Positions 7,906 to 16,864 are shown, counted from the first letter of the stretch. The stretch is 64,000 nt of DNA from Clostridia bacterium (GCA_017935905.1 JAGBGO010000027.1:24331-88330), one strand, 5' to 3'. Made by a program: numbers and translations. Notes: generated by a model from the sequence alone, not told the origin.

Positions 7906-8783
7906 CCAAGGTCTATGGCGGCGGTGCGACCCAGCACTTCTCCCATGCGAATTAACGTTTCGTACCCGTCCTGGGTATTTTGCAATAAATCCTGCCGGAT
8001 TTCTACCCGTCCCGGCTCCAACAAAAGCACCACGGTAGAACCGCCGAACTCAAAGCGGCCTTTCTCCGTGCCCCGCACCACGTCGCAGGAACCTTGCTGG
8101 TAATTTACGATTCTGCCCACCATCAGCGCCCCCACTTCCATTTGTACCACGGTGCCAAAAGTTTCAGAATCAATCACGCAAAATTCCCGGCAATTTTCTT
8201 TGTAAATGGGCACGTAATCGTTGGCAACCGGGTTTACCGTATGGAAAATGCCCTTGATATACTTTTGCTGGCTCTTCTGCCCGCTGACTGCATAGGCATA
8301 CCGATGGTAATTATCCACCGTAAGGCGAAGCACCACGCAATAGCCTCCTGCAAACTTCTTGGCCAGTTCCTCGTCTCGCAGGAGGGAGGCAACCGTATAA
8401 GGAGTATGTTTAATGGTAAAATGGGTGTTCTCTTTAATAGGATACACGGATACTTTACTGTCGCAAGGGCTGATCAAACTGTTTGGATCCGGAGAAATTT
8501 CCCGTTGATCCGGTTTGATCTGCCGCATAAAGAAAGCATTGTAGGACCGGTATTTACAAGGCACGTAAGCGCTCATATCAATTTGATTTTTGCGCACGAA
8601 CCGCTTGATCATAGGCTTGGACAAAGGGCTGTTCATAAAAACTCTGCACGCACCTGTAACCGGTCTTGCCGCCAGCACGCGAATCACGGCGCGGCCGCTT
8701 TTCTTTCCATACATCCGGGCCAAGAAACGATCTTGTTTGGTGTTGATTTCAATAAACTTGCCGTTTCCGTCCCGATATTTCAT
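7878..8783 (-). CDS. psd: Phosphatidylserine decarboxylase proenzyme
   Basis: 301 residues. The self-cleavage site is the GGST in RFEFGGSTVVLLL near the C-terminus, where the serine becomes the pyruvoyl group; upstream are SPCDSKVSVY and the YHRYAY histidine region. This is the clostridial-type soluble or peripheral form. It converts phosphatidylserine to phosphatidylethanolamine at the membrane. Its ATG overlaps the pssA stop as ATGA, so the two consecutive pathway steps are translationally coupled. Confidence 0.93.
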   Translation of the reverse strand: MKYRDGNGKFIEINTKQDRFLARMYGKKSGRAVIRVLAARPVTGACRVFMNSPLSKPMIKRFVRKNQIDMSAYVPCKYRSYNAFFMRQIKPDQREISPDPNSLISPCDSKVSVYPIKENTHFTIKHTPYTVASLLRDEELAKKFAGGYCVVLRLTVDNYHRYAYAVSGQKSQQKYIKGIFHTVNPVANDYVPIYKENCREFCVIDSETFGTVVQMEVGALMVGRIVNYQQGSCDVVRGTEKGRFEFGGSTVVLLLEPGRVEIRQDLLQNTQDGYETLIRMGEVLGRTAAIDLGCETAPPVL

Positions 8784-9424
8784 AATAAAACTCCTACTAC
8801 GATCAGTGCGCCGATTACGCCCATCACAATGGCTTCTTTCAAGCCGGGTTTCTTCACTTTAATGTCCCAAACCATCAAGAAGGCAGCCACGTAGAGCATC
8901 ACCACGTAGGCGACGCTGGCTTTAGCAGGCGTCTGGTCCATAACGTTGGTAATGGCGTAAATCAGGGGGAAGATCAAGGCAGAAGAAGTAACGGGAAGTC
9001 CTTGGAAATATTTCCGGTTCTCGTCCGTTTCCTTCTGACGTTGCATTTCTTTCACGTTGTAGAATCCAAGTCGAATGACGGCAGCCAGCACGAACAAAGC
9101 GCCGCCAATCTTCACGATCCAGTGGCCACCTTTGTCCCACAAAGGACCGGATACAACGTAGTTTGCCAAGATTGCCGGAAATACGCCGAAACAAATCAAA
9201 TCGCAAAGAGAGTCGATCTGAATACCGAAAACTTTCGCTTCCTCACTGCGATTGGGATGATGACGGGCAATCTTTCCGTCGAACATATCGCACACGCCGG
9301 AGAAGATCAAGCATAAAAAAGCAATTTTAAAATGCCCGCTCACCGCACACGTAATTCCGTACAAGGAAGAACACAATCCGATATACGTCAGAATGACGGA
9401 ATAGTTGTAGAAACCGATTAACAT
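8780..9424 (-). CDS. pssA: CDP-diacylglycerol--serine O-phosphatidyltransferase
   Basis: 214 residues with about six membrane segments. The CDP-alcohol phosphotransferase motif is intact: FDGKIAR, then VFG, IQID and SLCD with the catalytic aspartates. It condenses CDP-diacylglycerol with serine to give phosphatidylserine, the substrate of the next gene, psd. It overlaps the upstream flippase-like gene by 7 bp. Confidence 0.92.
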   Translation of the reverse strand: MLIGFYNYSVILTYIGLCSSLYGITCAVSGHFKIAFLCLIFSGVCDMFDGKIARHHPNRSEEAKVFGIQIDSLCDLICFGVFPAILANYVVSGPLWDKGGHWIVKIGGALFVLAAVIRLGFYNVKEMQRQKETDENRKYFQGLPVTSSALIFPLIYAITNVMDQTPAKASVAYVVMLYVAAFLMVWDIKVKKPGLKEAIVMGVIGALIVVGVLL

Positions 9425-10506
9425 CTTTCTTCATCTCTCTTTCTTTGTTTCCCAATTCTTCTCTGTCCAAGAAGATAGGAGACGACCGTAATGATCGCTC
9501 CGATAATTACAAGCAAATAATAGTTAATACCCCGGCTCAGCAGCATGCCCGGCACCACCAAAGATGCACCGAACACCTGGGTGTACATCACCAGGAAACC
9601 GCCTTCGTTGGCACCAATTCCCCCGGGGAACGGCAGAATGTCCAATGCAAGGGACAATACCACTTGCAAGGCAATAATCTGGAAGAAACTGGTCCCGGAA
9701 AGGCCGAATGCCTCGTAAACCATAAACGTAATGGCAAAGAAGCACAGCCGCTGGAATACCGTAATCCCGAACACTTCCCAAAGAAGTTCCTTTCTGCCCA
9801 AAAGCAAATCAGCGCCCCGGCTGTACCGTTCGATCACGTCTTCCACTTTCGCATCCCATTGTTCCCGATTGCGCACCAACCGGAATTTACACAAAAGGTT
9901 TAATCCGCCTTTGGCGATCTTCCGCGCAGGATTGGGACGAAAAATCACAACCACCAAAAATGCGCAAAACGCCAGATTCAGTACAAGTCCCAATAGAAAC
10001 ACGTACAGCATGAACCCCAAGTTATCCAAAACGAACCCGGCGTTAAAAATAAACAACACCAAAGAAAGTACGACCAATGCCAATTTGTACGCTAGCGTTA
10101 CCACCAGCAGTACCAACGAGGATACACCGAAATCTAAACCGTCTCGTTTCATCCAAACCAGTTGCACCGGTTGACCGCCGGAAGCCGATGGGGTAATCGC
10201 ACTGAAGAAAAAGCCCACGTAAGAATATGCAATACACCGACGAAATTTCGCCGGCACACGGAGTTTCCGGAATAAGTAATATAGGATAACCGATTCACAG
10301 CACACAAACACCGTGAGCAACACCACGCCGCCCAGAAGCCACCAAGGATTCGCCTTTCGCATATAGTGCCAAATTTGGGGCAATTCCTGCTTACTCAGCA
10401 CCAAATATGCAGTAAAAATCAACAATACTGCAACCAACAACACATTCAGCAGTACTTTCAATACCTTACTCCATTTCGATGCGGTTTTCTTCGGTGCCGT
10501 TTCCAA
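9418..10506 (-). CDS. Lysylphosphatidylglycerol synthase transmembrane/flippase-like protein (UPF0104)
   Basis: 362 residues with a positively charged N-terminus and about eight membrane helices. Family marks are AYSYVGFFFSAITPSASGGQPVQLVWM and FPGGIGANEGGF. It is the membrane half of MprF-like proteins without an aminoacyl-transferase domain. Standing first in an operon with pssA and psd, it may flip or move an aminophospholipid made by them (inference from context). The ribosome site and promoter lie just upstream. Confidence 0.8.
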   Translation of the reverse strand: METAPKKTASKWSKVLKVLLNVLLVAVLLIFTAYLVLSKQELPQIWHYMRKANPWWLLGGVVLLTVFVCCESVILYYLFRKLRVPAKFRRCIAYSYVGFFFSAITPSASGGQPVQLVWMKRDGLDFGVSSLVLLVVTLAYKLALVVLSLVLFIFNAGFVLDNLGFMLYVFLLGLVLNLAFCAFLVVVIFRPNPARKIAKGGLNLLCKFRLVRNREQWDAKVEDVIERYSRGADLLLGRKELLWEVFGITVFQRLCFFAITFMVYEAFGLSGTSFFQIIALQVVLSLALDILPFPGGIGANEGGFLVMYTQVFGASLVVPGMLLSRGINYYLLVIIGAIITVVSYLLGQRRIGKQRKRDEERC

Positions 10507-10542
10507 AAAGGCTCTTTCCTTCCGTCGTTCTCTAACCTATTT

Positions 10543-10571
10543 AGTATACTCCAACCCCTAAGACTTGTCAA
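10543..10571 (-). promoter_or_regulatory. Promoter of the phospholipid operon
   Basis: Minus-strand perfect TTGACA (10566-10571), 17-bp spacer, TATACT (10543-10548), about 37 bp before the flippase-like start codon. Confidence 0.75.
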
Positions 10572-10579
10572 AGAAAAAA

Positions 10580-10615
10580 CATAGAAAAGCCCCTTCTTAT
10601 CCAAGGAAGAGGCTT
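10580..10615 (-). terminator. Terminator after ispD-DUF3343
   Basis: Minus-strand hairpin AAGCCTCTTC / GAAGGGGCTT with one bulge, followed by a T-rich stretch. It lies just past the DUF3343 stop and ahead of the next promoter. Confidence 0.65.
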
Positions 10616-10629
10616 ATATTCAAACTGCT

Positions 10630-10854
10630 TTATTCAAAATAACTTTTCAGTTCCACATAAATCCCTTTGCGCCGGAGGATTTTTTCCGCTGTCTCCCGAA
10701 AATGCTCCGGGAATTGCACGCTGTATCCACAGCCCATTTTACCGGACTTTAACGCCTCCGGAGTGTTCACAACTCCCGCCGGAACGCCCGCCGACCGCAA
10801 AAGTTGCTGCACTTGCAGCGCTTTGCTCTGGGGACCCAAATTAACGTAAATCAC
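10630..10854 (-). CDS. DUF3343 small protein (putative Se/S carrier-like)
   Basis: 74 residues. The Leu-rich QVQQLLRSAGVP followed by KSGKMGCGYSVQF with one conserved Cys fits the DUF3343 family, often annotated as a possible selenium/sulfur carrier; no direct function is established. The start overlaps the end of ispD by 14 bp, so it is co-translated with it. GGTAAAATG, the 9-mer repeated through this window, encodes its Gly-Lys-Met. Confidence 0.75.
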   Translation of the reverse strand: MIYVNLGPQSKALQVQQLLRSAGVPAGVVNTPEALKSGKMGCGYSVQFPEHFRETAEKILRRKGIYVELKSYFE

Positions 10855-11599
10855 CTGTTTGAGAAGCCTCCTCTTCGCTTTGCAGTATACTTAACAATAT
10901 GCGCAAATCCGACCGATTGGTGACTTTCAAATTGCCCGGATTGCCCGGACAGATGCCAACCTGCTGTCCTTCCGGCAAACATTCTTCCATATACAAAACC
11001 AAACCGGTGTCGTCCGTAATTTCCGGAACGTCGGCGGCCTCTTTGGAAAGGGCATTCTCGTAAAATAGATGGGCTTTATGAATCACGCCGTAGCGGAAGC
11101 TTTGGGGCGTTTGCACGTTCCACAAAAATTTCCTGGGCGGAATGGAAGCAAGGTTCTCCCCATCGCTGCTGATCACAATGGTATCCACCGTCTTCTCTGC
11201 GGTGACACATGCGCCTTTGGATTTCGCCATGGCGATATTGGCACTGACGGTTGCCGGTGTAATATTGGGTCGCACGCCGTCGTGAATCAACACAACGTCT
11301 TCGGCGGCGCAAACTTCTGCCAGCGCCTCAACGCCTTGATAAGAAGATTCTCTCCGGGTGGCACCCCCGGGAAGCACTTTTTGTAATTTAGAGATTTCAT
11401 AATCCCGAACGATTTCCCATACCGTATCCCGGCTTTCTTCCGGGCAAACTACGTAGATGGCATCAATTTCCGGATGATGCTGAAAAACCTCCAAGGTGTA
11501 GGCAAGAATGGGTTTGCCGCCTACGTGTAAAAATTGTTTCGGGATTTCCGTTCCCATACGGCGGCCCATACCGGCTGCCAGAACAAGTGCTACGTTCAT
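10841..11599 (-). CDS. ispD: 2-C-methyl-D-erythritol 4-phosphate cytidylyltransferase
   Basis: 252 residues. The CTP-binding loop LAAGMGRRMG with downstream IPKQF, then GGATRRESSYQG, VLIHDGVRP and the C-terminal GNPGNLKVTNRSDL are all present. It is the third step of the non-mevalonate isoprenoid pathway, in the cytosol. The C-terminus carries a short acidic extension. The ribosome site AAAGGAG lies 11 bp upstream of the ATG. Confidence 0.93.
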   Translation of the reverse strand: MNVALVLAAGMGRRMGTEIPKQFLHVGGKPILAYTLEVFQHHPEIDAIYVVCPEESRDTVWEIVRDYEISKLQKVLPGGATRRESSYQGVEALAEVCAAEDVVLIHDGVRPNITPATVSANIAMAKSKGACVTAEKTVDTIVISSDGENLASIPPRKFLWNVQTPQSFRYGVIHKAHLFYENALSKEAADVPEITDDTGLVLYMEECLPEGQQVGICPGNPGNLKVTNRSDLRILLSILQSEEEASQTGDLR

Positions 11600-11633
11600 C
11601 GTGTACGTTCTCCTTTAAGTTCTACTCGGTTCT

Positions 11634-11662
11634 ATTATACACGGAAATGGTTTTATCGACAA
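11634..11662 (-). promoter_or_regulatory. ispD promoter
   Basis: Minus-strand TTGTCG (11657-11662), 17 bp, perfect TATAAT (11634-11639). The triple inverted-repeat block begins immediately upstream. Confidence 0.65.
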
Positions 11663-11665
11663 GAT

Positions 11666-11828
11666 TGGACACACAGGGGGATAAAATGACTGTTACGTGT
11701 CCGGCATTTTACCGATTTCCGGACACAAAACCCTTGCAAGCACCTCTATGTGTCCAAAATAAGCAAATTCGACCTGTCCAAGAGCACTTTTCCGGACACA
11801 TATCGCCCTAAAAAGGTCGTTTGTGTCC
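11666..11828. repeat. Three inverted-repeat pairs, GGACAC / GTGTCC arms, between ispD and ileS
   Basis: Pairs: 11667-11672 with 11697-11702; 11721-11726 with 11750-11755; 11794-11799 with 11823-11828. Arm starts are 30, 29 and 29 bp apart. The second and third pairs extend to 7 bp (GGACACA / TGTGTCC) and have CCGG-type flanks; another CTGTCC lies at 11774-11779. The block fills the divergent ispD-ileS space between the two promoters. Architecture is the same as the block at 5207-5378 but with different arm sequence. Confidence 0.7.
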
Positions 11829-11864
11829 ACGCGCTTCCGCGCAAAGTTCTCTATCCTTTTTACA

Positions 11865-11893
11865 TTGACTTTCGGGGCCTTTTGCGGTATTAT
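11865..11893 (+). promoter_or_regulatory. ileS promoter
   Basis: TTGACT (11865-11870), 17 bp, TATTAT (11888-11893). The resulting leader is only about 25 nt, too short for a T-box. Confidence 0.65.
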
Positions 11894-11924
11894 GAACTGA
11901 ACTATGTTTTATTGGAGGGACTGT

Positions 11925-14900
11925 ATGTACGAGAAAGTATCTACGGACTTAAATTTTGTTGAGCGCGAGAAGAAAGTACAGAAATATTGGGAAGACAACG
12001 ATATCTTCCGCAAGAGCATTGAAGAACGGGCGCAAGGTGAGACGTACACCTTCTACGACGGCCCTCCCACGGCCAACGGAAAGCCGCATATCGGACACGT
12101 TTTAACCCGTGTTATTAAAGATATGATTCCCCGTTACCGCACTATGAAAGGCTACAAAGTCCTGCGCAAGGCCGGTTGGGATACCCACGGACTTCCTGTT
12201 GAATTGGAAGTCGAGAAGATGCTGGGTTTGGACGGCAAAGAGCAGATTGAAGAGTACGGTATGGATCCGTTTATTCAGAAGTGCAAGGAAAGCGTTTGGA
12301 AATACAAGGGTATGTGGGAAGATTTTTCCGGCACCGTTGGTTTCTGGGCGGATATGGATGATCCTTACGTAACCTATGATAATAACTTTATCGAATCCGA
12401 GTGGTGGGCACTGAAGCAAATTTGGGAGAAGGGTCTTTTGTACAAAGGCTTTAAGATTGTTCCCTACTGCCCCCGTTGCGGAACACCCCTCTCCTCTCAC
12501 GAAGTGGCGCAAGGGTACAAATCCGTGAAAGAGCGTTCTGCTATCGTTCGTTTTAAGGTAAAGGGCGAAGACGCCTACTTCCTGGCGTGGACAACCACGC
12601 CCTGGACGCTGCCTTCCAACGTAGCCCTTTGTGTAAACCCCGCAGACGAATACTGCAAAGTAAAGGCTGCCGACGGCTACACTTACTATATGGCGAAAGC
12701 ATTGTTGGATACCGTACTGGGCAAACTTGCAACAGACGGACAAGCCGCTTATGAAATTTTGGATTCTTTCCCCGGCACCGCTTTAGAACACAGAGAGTAT
12801 GAGCCTTTGTTTGCTTGCGCAGGCGTTTGTGCCGACAAACAAAAGAAGAAAGGCTTCTTCGTAACCTGTGACAGCTACGTTACCATGTCCGACGGTACCG
12901 GTATCGTACACATTGCACCGGCCTTCGGTGAAGATGACGCCCGGGTTGGCCGCAACTACGACCTTCCTTTCGTACAGTTTGTAGATGGACAAGGTAATAT
13001 GACGGAAGAGACGCCCTATGCAGGCGTATTCGTAAAGAAAGCCGATCCCTTGGTATTGGTAGATTTAGACAAAGAAGGCAAACTCTTTGACGCGCCTAAG
13101 TTCGAGCATGACTATCCCCACTGCTGGAGATGTGACACGCCTTTGATTTACTACGCAAGAGAGTCCTGGTTCATCAAGATGACCGCCGTACGGAATGACT
13201 TGATCAAGAACAACAATACCATTAACTGGATTCCCGAGAGCATTGGTAAAGGCCGTTTCGGCGACTGGCTGAACAACGTACAGGATTGGGGTATCAGCCG
13301 AAACCGTTATTGGGGTACGCCTTTGAATATTTGGGAATGTCCTTGCGGACACCGCCATGCCATCGGTTCTATTGCCGAGCTCAAAGAGATGTCGGATAAC
13401 TGTCCCGATGACATCGAACTGCACCGCCCTTATATTGACGCGGTAACCCTTCGCTGCCCTGAGTGCGGCGGTGAGATGACCCGTGTAAAGGAAGTAATCG
13501 ACTGCTGGTTCGACTCCGGTGCTATGCCTTTTGCACAATGGCACTATCCTTTTGAGAACAAAGAAATTTTCGACGACAACTTCCCGGCAGACTTTATTAG
13601 TGAAGCCGTAGACCAGACGAGAGGTTGGTTCTATTCCTTGCTGGCCATTTCGACGCTCCTCTTTGACAAAGCGCCCTACAAGAACGTTATTGTATTGGGC
13701 TTAGTGCAAGATGAGAACGGACAGAAGATGTCTAAATCCAAAGGCAACGCGGTAGATCCTTTCGACGCCCTCAATACCTTTGGTGCCGATGCCATTCGTT
13801 GGTATTTCTATTCCAACTCTGCGCCTTGGCTTCCCAACCGTTTCTACGCAAAAGCCGTTACGGAAGGTCAGAGAAAGGTACTTGGCACGCTGTGGAACAC
13901 CTACGCATTCTACGTACTGTACGCCAACATCGACAAGTTCAATCCTTTGGAGTACAAGTTGGAATACGACAAACTTTCCGTGATGGACAAATGGATGCTT
14001 TCCCGTCTCAATACGTTAGTAAAGACGGTAGACGGTTGCTTAAACGACTACAAGATTACGGAAACCGCCCGCGCTTTGTCTGATTTCATTGACGAACTCA
14101 GTAACTGGTACGTGCGCTGCTCCAGAGAACGTTTCTGGGCAAAAGGGATGCCGCAGGATAAGATCAACGCCTATATGACGCTGTACACCACCATCGTAAC
14201 CTACTGTAAGTTGGCAGCGCCTATGCTTCCGTTTATGACCGAGGATATTTACCTTAATCTGGTAGCCGGCATCGATGCAAATGCACCCAAGAGCATTCAC
14301 CTTTGCGACTTCCCCGTAGCAGACGAAGCGCTGATCGACGCAGATTTGGAAGCCGGTATGGAGAAAGTTCTGGAAATCGTCGTACTTGGCAGAAGTGCCA
14401 GAAACAACGCTGCGATCAAGAACCGCCAGCCCCTTGCAAACATGTACGTGAAGGCAGAGGGGACGTTGGACGGCTATTTTACCGAGATTATTAAGAACGA
14501 GCTGAACGTACAGAACGTTGCCTTCGTAGACAACACCGATGCGTTCCTCACCTACTCCTTTAAGCCCCAGCTTCGTACTTTGGGCCGCAAGTTCGGCAAG
14601 GACATCGGGCGTGTGAAGGAATATTTGGCTGCCCTTACCGGCAAGGATGCGGCAGAGGCTATGAAGACGCTGAAAGAAACCGGTTCTATGGATATCGTGT
14701 TAGACGGCGTTGCAACTCCCGTTACGGAAGAAGATCTGCTTATTGAATCTGCCAAGTTGCCGGGCTTCGAGGCACAAGAAGATAAGGGAATTACGGTAAT
14801 CTTAGATACCACCTTGACGCCGGAGTTGATCGAGGCAGGTTTCGTGCGTGAATTGATCAGCCGTATCCAGACCATGCGGAAAGAGGCCGGTTTCGAAGTA

Positions 14901-15092
14901 ACGGATCACATCGAAATCTTCGAGACAGGCAGCGAGGAAATCCGCAAGGTGCTTCTTGCAAACGAAGCGGAGATCAAAGCAGAGACGTTGTCCGAGGCTT
15001 TGACGGTGGATGCGGAAATTCCCGCAGATGCTTATGCCAAGGAATGGGATATTAACGGCAAGAACGTAACTTTGGCGGTGCGCCGGGTTTAA
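11925..15092 (+). CDS. ileS: Isoleucyl-tRNA synthetase, eukaryote-like (type 2)
   Basis: 1055 residues from the ATG at 11925, which has GGAGGG at a good distance; an in-frame ATG 7 codons earlier has none. Class I motifs: HIGH as PHIGHV within GPPTANGKPHIGHV, and KMSKS as QKMSKSKGN near residue 605. The NGKPHIGH context and the length fit the type-2 IleRS clade, known for low sensitivity to mupirocin. The editing domain (AWTTTPWTLPSN, near 220) and the WxxSR motif (WGISRNRYWGTP) are intact. Cytosolic charging of tRNA-Ile. The only plus-strand gene between 3.3 and 52 kb. Confidence 0.95.
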   Translation: MYEKVSTDLNFVEREKKVQKYWEDNDIFRKSIEERAQGETYTFYDGPPTANGKPHIGHVLTRVIKDMIPRYRTMKGYKVLRKAGWDTHGLPVELEVEKMLGLDGKEQIEEYGMDPFIQKCKESVWKYKGMWEDFSGTVGFWADMDDPYVTYDNNFIESEWWALKQIWEKGLLYKGFKIVPYCPRCGTPLSSHEVAQGYKSVKERSAIVRFKVKGEDAYFLAWTTTPWTLPSNVALCVNPADEYCKVKAADGYTYYMAKALLDTVLGKLATDGQAAYEILDSFPGTALEHREYEPLFACAGVCADKQKKKGFFVTCDSYVTMSDGTGIVHIAPAFGEDDARVGRNYDLPFVQFVDGQGNMTEETPYAGVFVKKADPLVLVDLDKEGKLFDAPKFEHDYPHCWRCDTPLIYYARESWFIKMTAVRNDLIKNNNTINWIPESIGKGRFGDWLNNVQDWGISRNRYWGTPLNIWECPCGHRHAIGSIAELKEMSDNCPDDIELHRPYIDAVTLRCPECGGEMTRVKEVIDCWFDSGAMPFAQWHYPFENKEIFDDNFPADFISEAVDQTRGWFYSLLAISTLLFDKAPYKNVIVLGLVQDENGQKMSKSKGNAVDPFDALNTFGADAIRWYFYSNSAPWLPNRFYAKAVTEGQRKVLGTLWNTYAFYVLYANIDKFNPLEYKLEYDKLSVMDKWMLSRLNTLVKTVDGCLNDYKITETARALSDFIDELSNWYVRCSRERFWAKGMPQDKINAYMTLYTTIVTYCKLAAPMLPFMTEDIYLNLVAGIDANAPKSIHLCDFPVADEALIDADLEAGMEKVLEIVVLGRSARNNAAIKNRQPLANMYVKAEGTLDGYFTEIIKNELNVQNVAFVDNTDAFLTYSFKPQLRTLGRKFGKDIGRVKEYLAALTGKDAAEAMKTLKETGSMDIVLDGVATPVTEEDLLIESAKLPGFEAQEDKGITVILDTTLTPELIEAGFVRELISRIQTMRKEAGFEVTDHIEIFETGSEEIRKVLLANEAEIKAETLSEALTVDAEIPADAYAKEWDINGKNVTLAVRRV

Positions 15093-15108
15093 TTCTTCGG
15101 GTAAAATG

Positions 15109-15137
15109 AGCTGCCTCGCTTGGAGGCAGCTTTTTTT
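15109..15137 (+). terminator. ileS terminator
   Basis: Perfect 9-bp stem AGCTGCCTC / GAGGCAGCT with a 5-nt loop, followed by seven T. Confidence 0.9.
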
Positions 15138-15156
15138 ATGACCTGATAGCGTGTGC

Positions 15157-15216
15157 GGGGTTAAATTCCATAAAAAAGCGGGGTTTAAACCCCGCATTTG
15201 CAGGAATTTTAACCCC
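15157..15216 (-). terminator. Nested palindrome and terminator at the end of the dockerin operon
   Basis: An 18-bp perfect palindrome (15178-15195, GCGGGGTTT plus its complement) is followed on the minus strand by TTTTTT. It sits inside a wider inverted repeat, GGGGTTAAATTCC at 15157-15169 and GGAATTTTAACCCC at 15203-15216. It terminates the minus-strand operon that ends at 15285. The outer arms are more than a simple terminator needs. Confidence 0.65.
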
Positions 15217-15284
15217 CGGGTTGTCGTATAATCGTGCTAATAGCAGCCTGTGGCGCAACAAAGCAAGCACACATCTCCATTTTT

Positions 15285-16835
15285 CTATTCCGGCCCCCGC
15301 ATATCCAGCTCCACCGGATAGGTGCAAATATCATTGCCTAATCGCTCCGTATACACCGCCCCAAAGGCCGCCAATTCCGGCGCAATTCCGCGCAAAGCCT
15401 TGCGCACGTTCACTTTATGGAAGACCACAAAGTCGAAATAAACGCCCTCCGGCCCTTCGCAAATGTCAATCGCTTCCGCATAGAAGGATTCCACCAACGC
15501 CCTTTTCAAAAGTGCAGTCAAATAAGCCACGTCGTCCTCGTAAGAAAGGTGATGCTCCGGCACAAATAAACTGCCCAAAGAGAAACCGCCCTCCCACAAA
15601 TATTGAGAAGGTCCTTCAAACCCTAAAATAAAATCAAAAGAAAGTTGCTCGCAGTACGTGCGCAAATGGGAAACCGGGCGCTGTTCCTGCATCCCTTCCA
15701 TATCTAAACTTCTGTAATTGCACCGTTCCGGCGCCAACCTGGACTTGTCCTGAATTTGCTCGTCAATCATCCGGGAAAACTCTTCCGCCGTTACGCAATC
15801 TCCTTCGAAAACCATTTCCGACTTAGGAAAAGGCACCAATTCCAGTACCGCGCCCCGAAGCCGTTCCTCGCCGATCACCTGGCACAAATACATATAGTTG
15901 GCACAATAAATATTCGTGGGAATTTCCTCGTCGTTCTTGCGCAATTCCGGGGGCAGGAACATCGCCTCAGGACTGCTTGCATCCCAGCGGACAAACATCC
16001 GTACCGTAAACAAATCCTGCTGCTCTAAGTACGTTACTTGCAGAAGGGGCGGGTCCATTTCCGGATTGCAGCCGGTAAAAAGGGGAAATTGCCGATAAAA
16101 ACCCCGTACCCCGTACGGATACACGTCCCAGCGGTTCTTAATCACATCCGGCATCTTTCGGATAAAATGTTTCGCAATCAATTCAGCGCACATAATACCG
16201 CCACCCGTAAGCATCAGCACGTAGCGGGTAATCCCCTGTCCCTTTAAATCCCGATATTCGTATTTCGACAGGGCAGGGAAAATGTATTCTTGCATTTCCA
16301 TTTCCGCCAGCAAGGCGCTGATCTGCGTGGTAGCTTCTAAAATATCGCCCGCGGAAAGTGCCGCCACCAGTGCCTCTTCAATCTTAATGAAACCCCACCA
16401 GAAATCTTCCACAGCGTACGTGGGTTCGTACGGTGAAAGCAGCCCTTCAGTGGCGCTTTGCTCCTCACGTTCCAAACAAATGCCGGACAGGGAAATCTCA
16501 TCAAAATGGCCGGTAAGATCCTGTGCATCGTTTCCATACCGCCCGCAGCCGGGACATTTAGAAATCACCGCTTCCCGCAAATGGGTTTCATACGTCTTGC
16601 GCGGCAGTACGTATACAGTTACCGGATAGATTCGTCGGCAGTCTGCGATGGTAAGCGATCGCTCCCGAATTTCTTCTTCAATGAAATAAGGCGGAATGCA
16701 TCCTGTGGACGGAAGTTTGCGCAGGCGCAAAGAAACGCCGTCTGCAATACGGGCCCGAAATTGGGAGAACGTAGGTGCATCCGGGGGAAGCAAATAATAT
16801 TCACCTTGATAGTAAAATGCCTCTGTTTCAATCAT
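15285..16835 (-). CDS. Uncharacterised 516-residue protein with one Cys-pair motif
   Basis: Not recognised. It has no signal peptide and no membrane helix. One CPGCGRYG pair near residue 94 could be half a zinc site, but no second pair is evident. The sequence is acidic and rich in aromatic residues, with a mixed alpha/beta look. It is the last gene of the minus-strand unit that begins with the dockerin protein, 29 bp after the phosphoesterase. A cytosolic role is inferred only from the lack of export signals. Confidence 0.6.
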   Translation of the reverse strand: MIETEAFYYQGEYYLLPPDAPTFSQFRARIADGVSLRLRKLPSTGCIPPYFIEEEIRERSLTIADCRRIYPVTVYVLPRKTYETHLREAVISKCPGCGRYGNDAQDLTGHFDEISLSGICLEREEQSATEGLLSPYEPTYAVEDFWWGFIKIEEALVAALSAGDILEATTQISALLAEMEMQEYIFPALSKYEYRDLKGQGITRYVLMLTGGGIMCAELIAKHFIRKMPDVIKNRWDVYPYGVRGFYRQFPLFTGCNPEMDPPLLQVTYLEQQDLFTVRMFVRWDASSPEAMFLPPELRKNDEEIPTNIYCANYMYLCQVIGEERLRGAVLELVPFPKSEMVFEGDCVTAEEFSRMIDEQIQDKSRLAPERCNYRSLDMEGMQEQRPVSHLRTYCEQLSFDFILGFEGPSQYLWEGGFSLGSLFVPEHHLSYEDDVAYLTALLKRALVESFYAEAIDICEGPEGVYFDFVVFHKVNVRKALRGIAPELAAFGAVYTERLGNDICTYPVELDMRGPE

Positions 16836-16864
16836 AACAAAACAAGTATACCGAAATCATCTCT

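Noticed and set aside
8094..8894. 266-codon open frame on plus
   Set aside because: It lies antisense to psd and pssA, both with full family motifs, and has no ribosome site or recognisable domain.
11600..11924. T-box riboswitch upstream of ileS
   Set aside because: The promoter at 11865-11893 leaves about 25 nt of leader, and no T-box sequence or specifier stem was found. The region holds inverted repeats instead.
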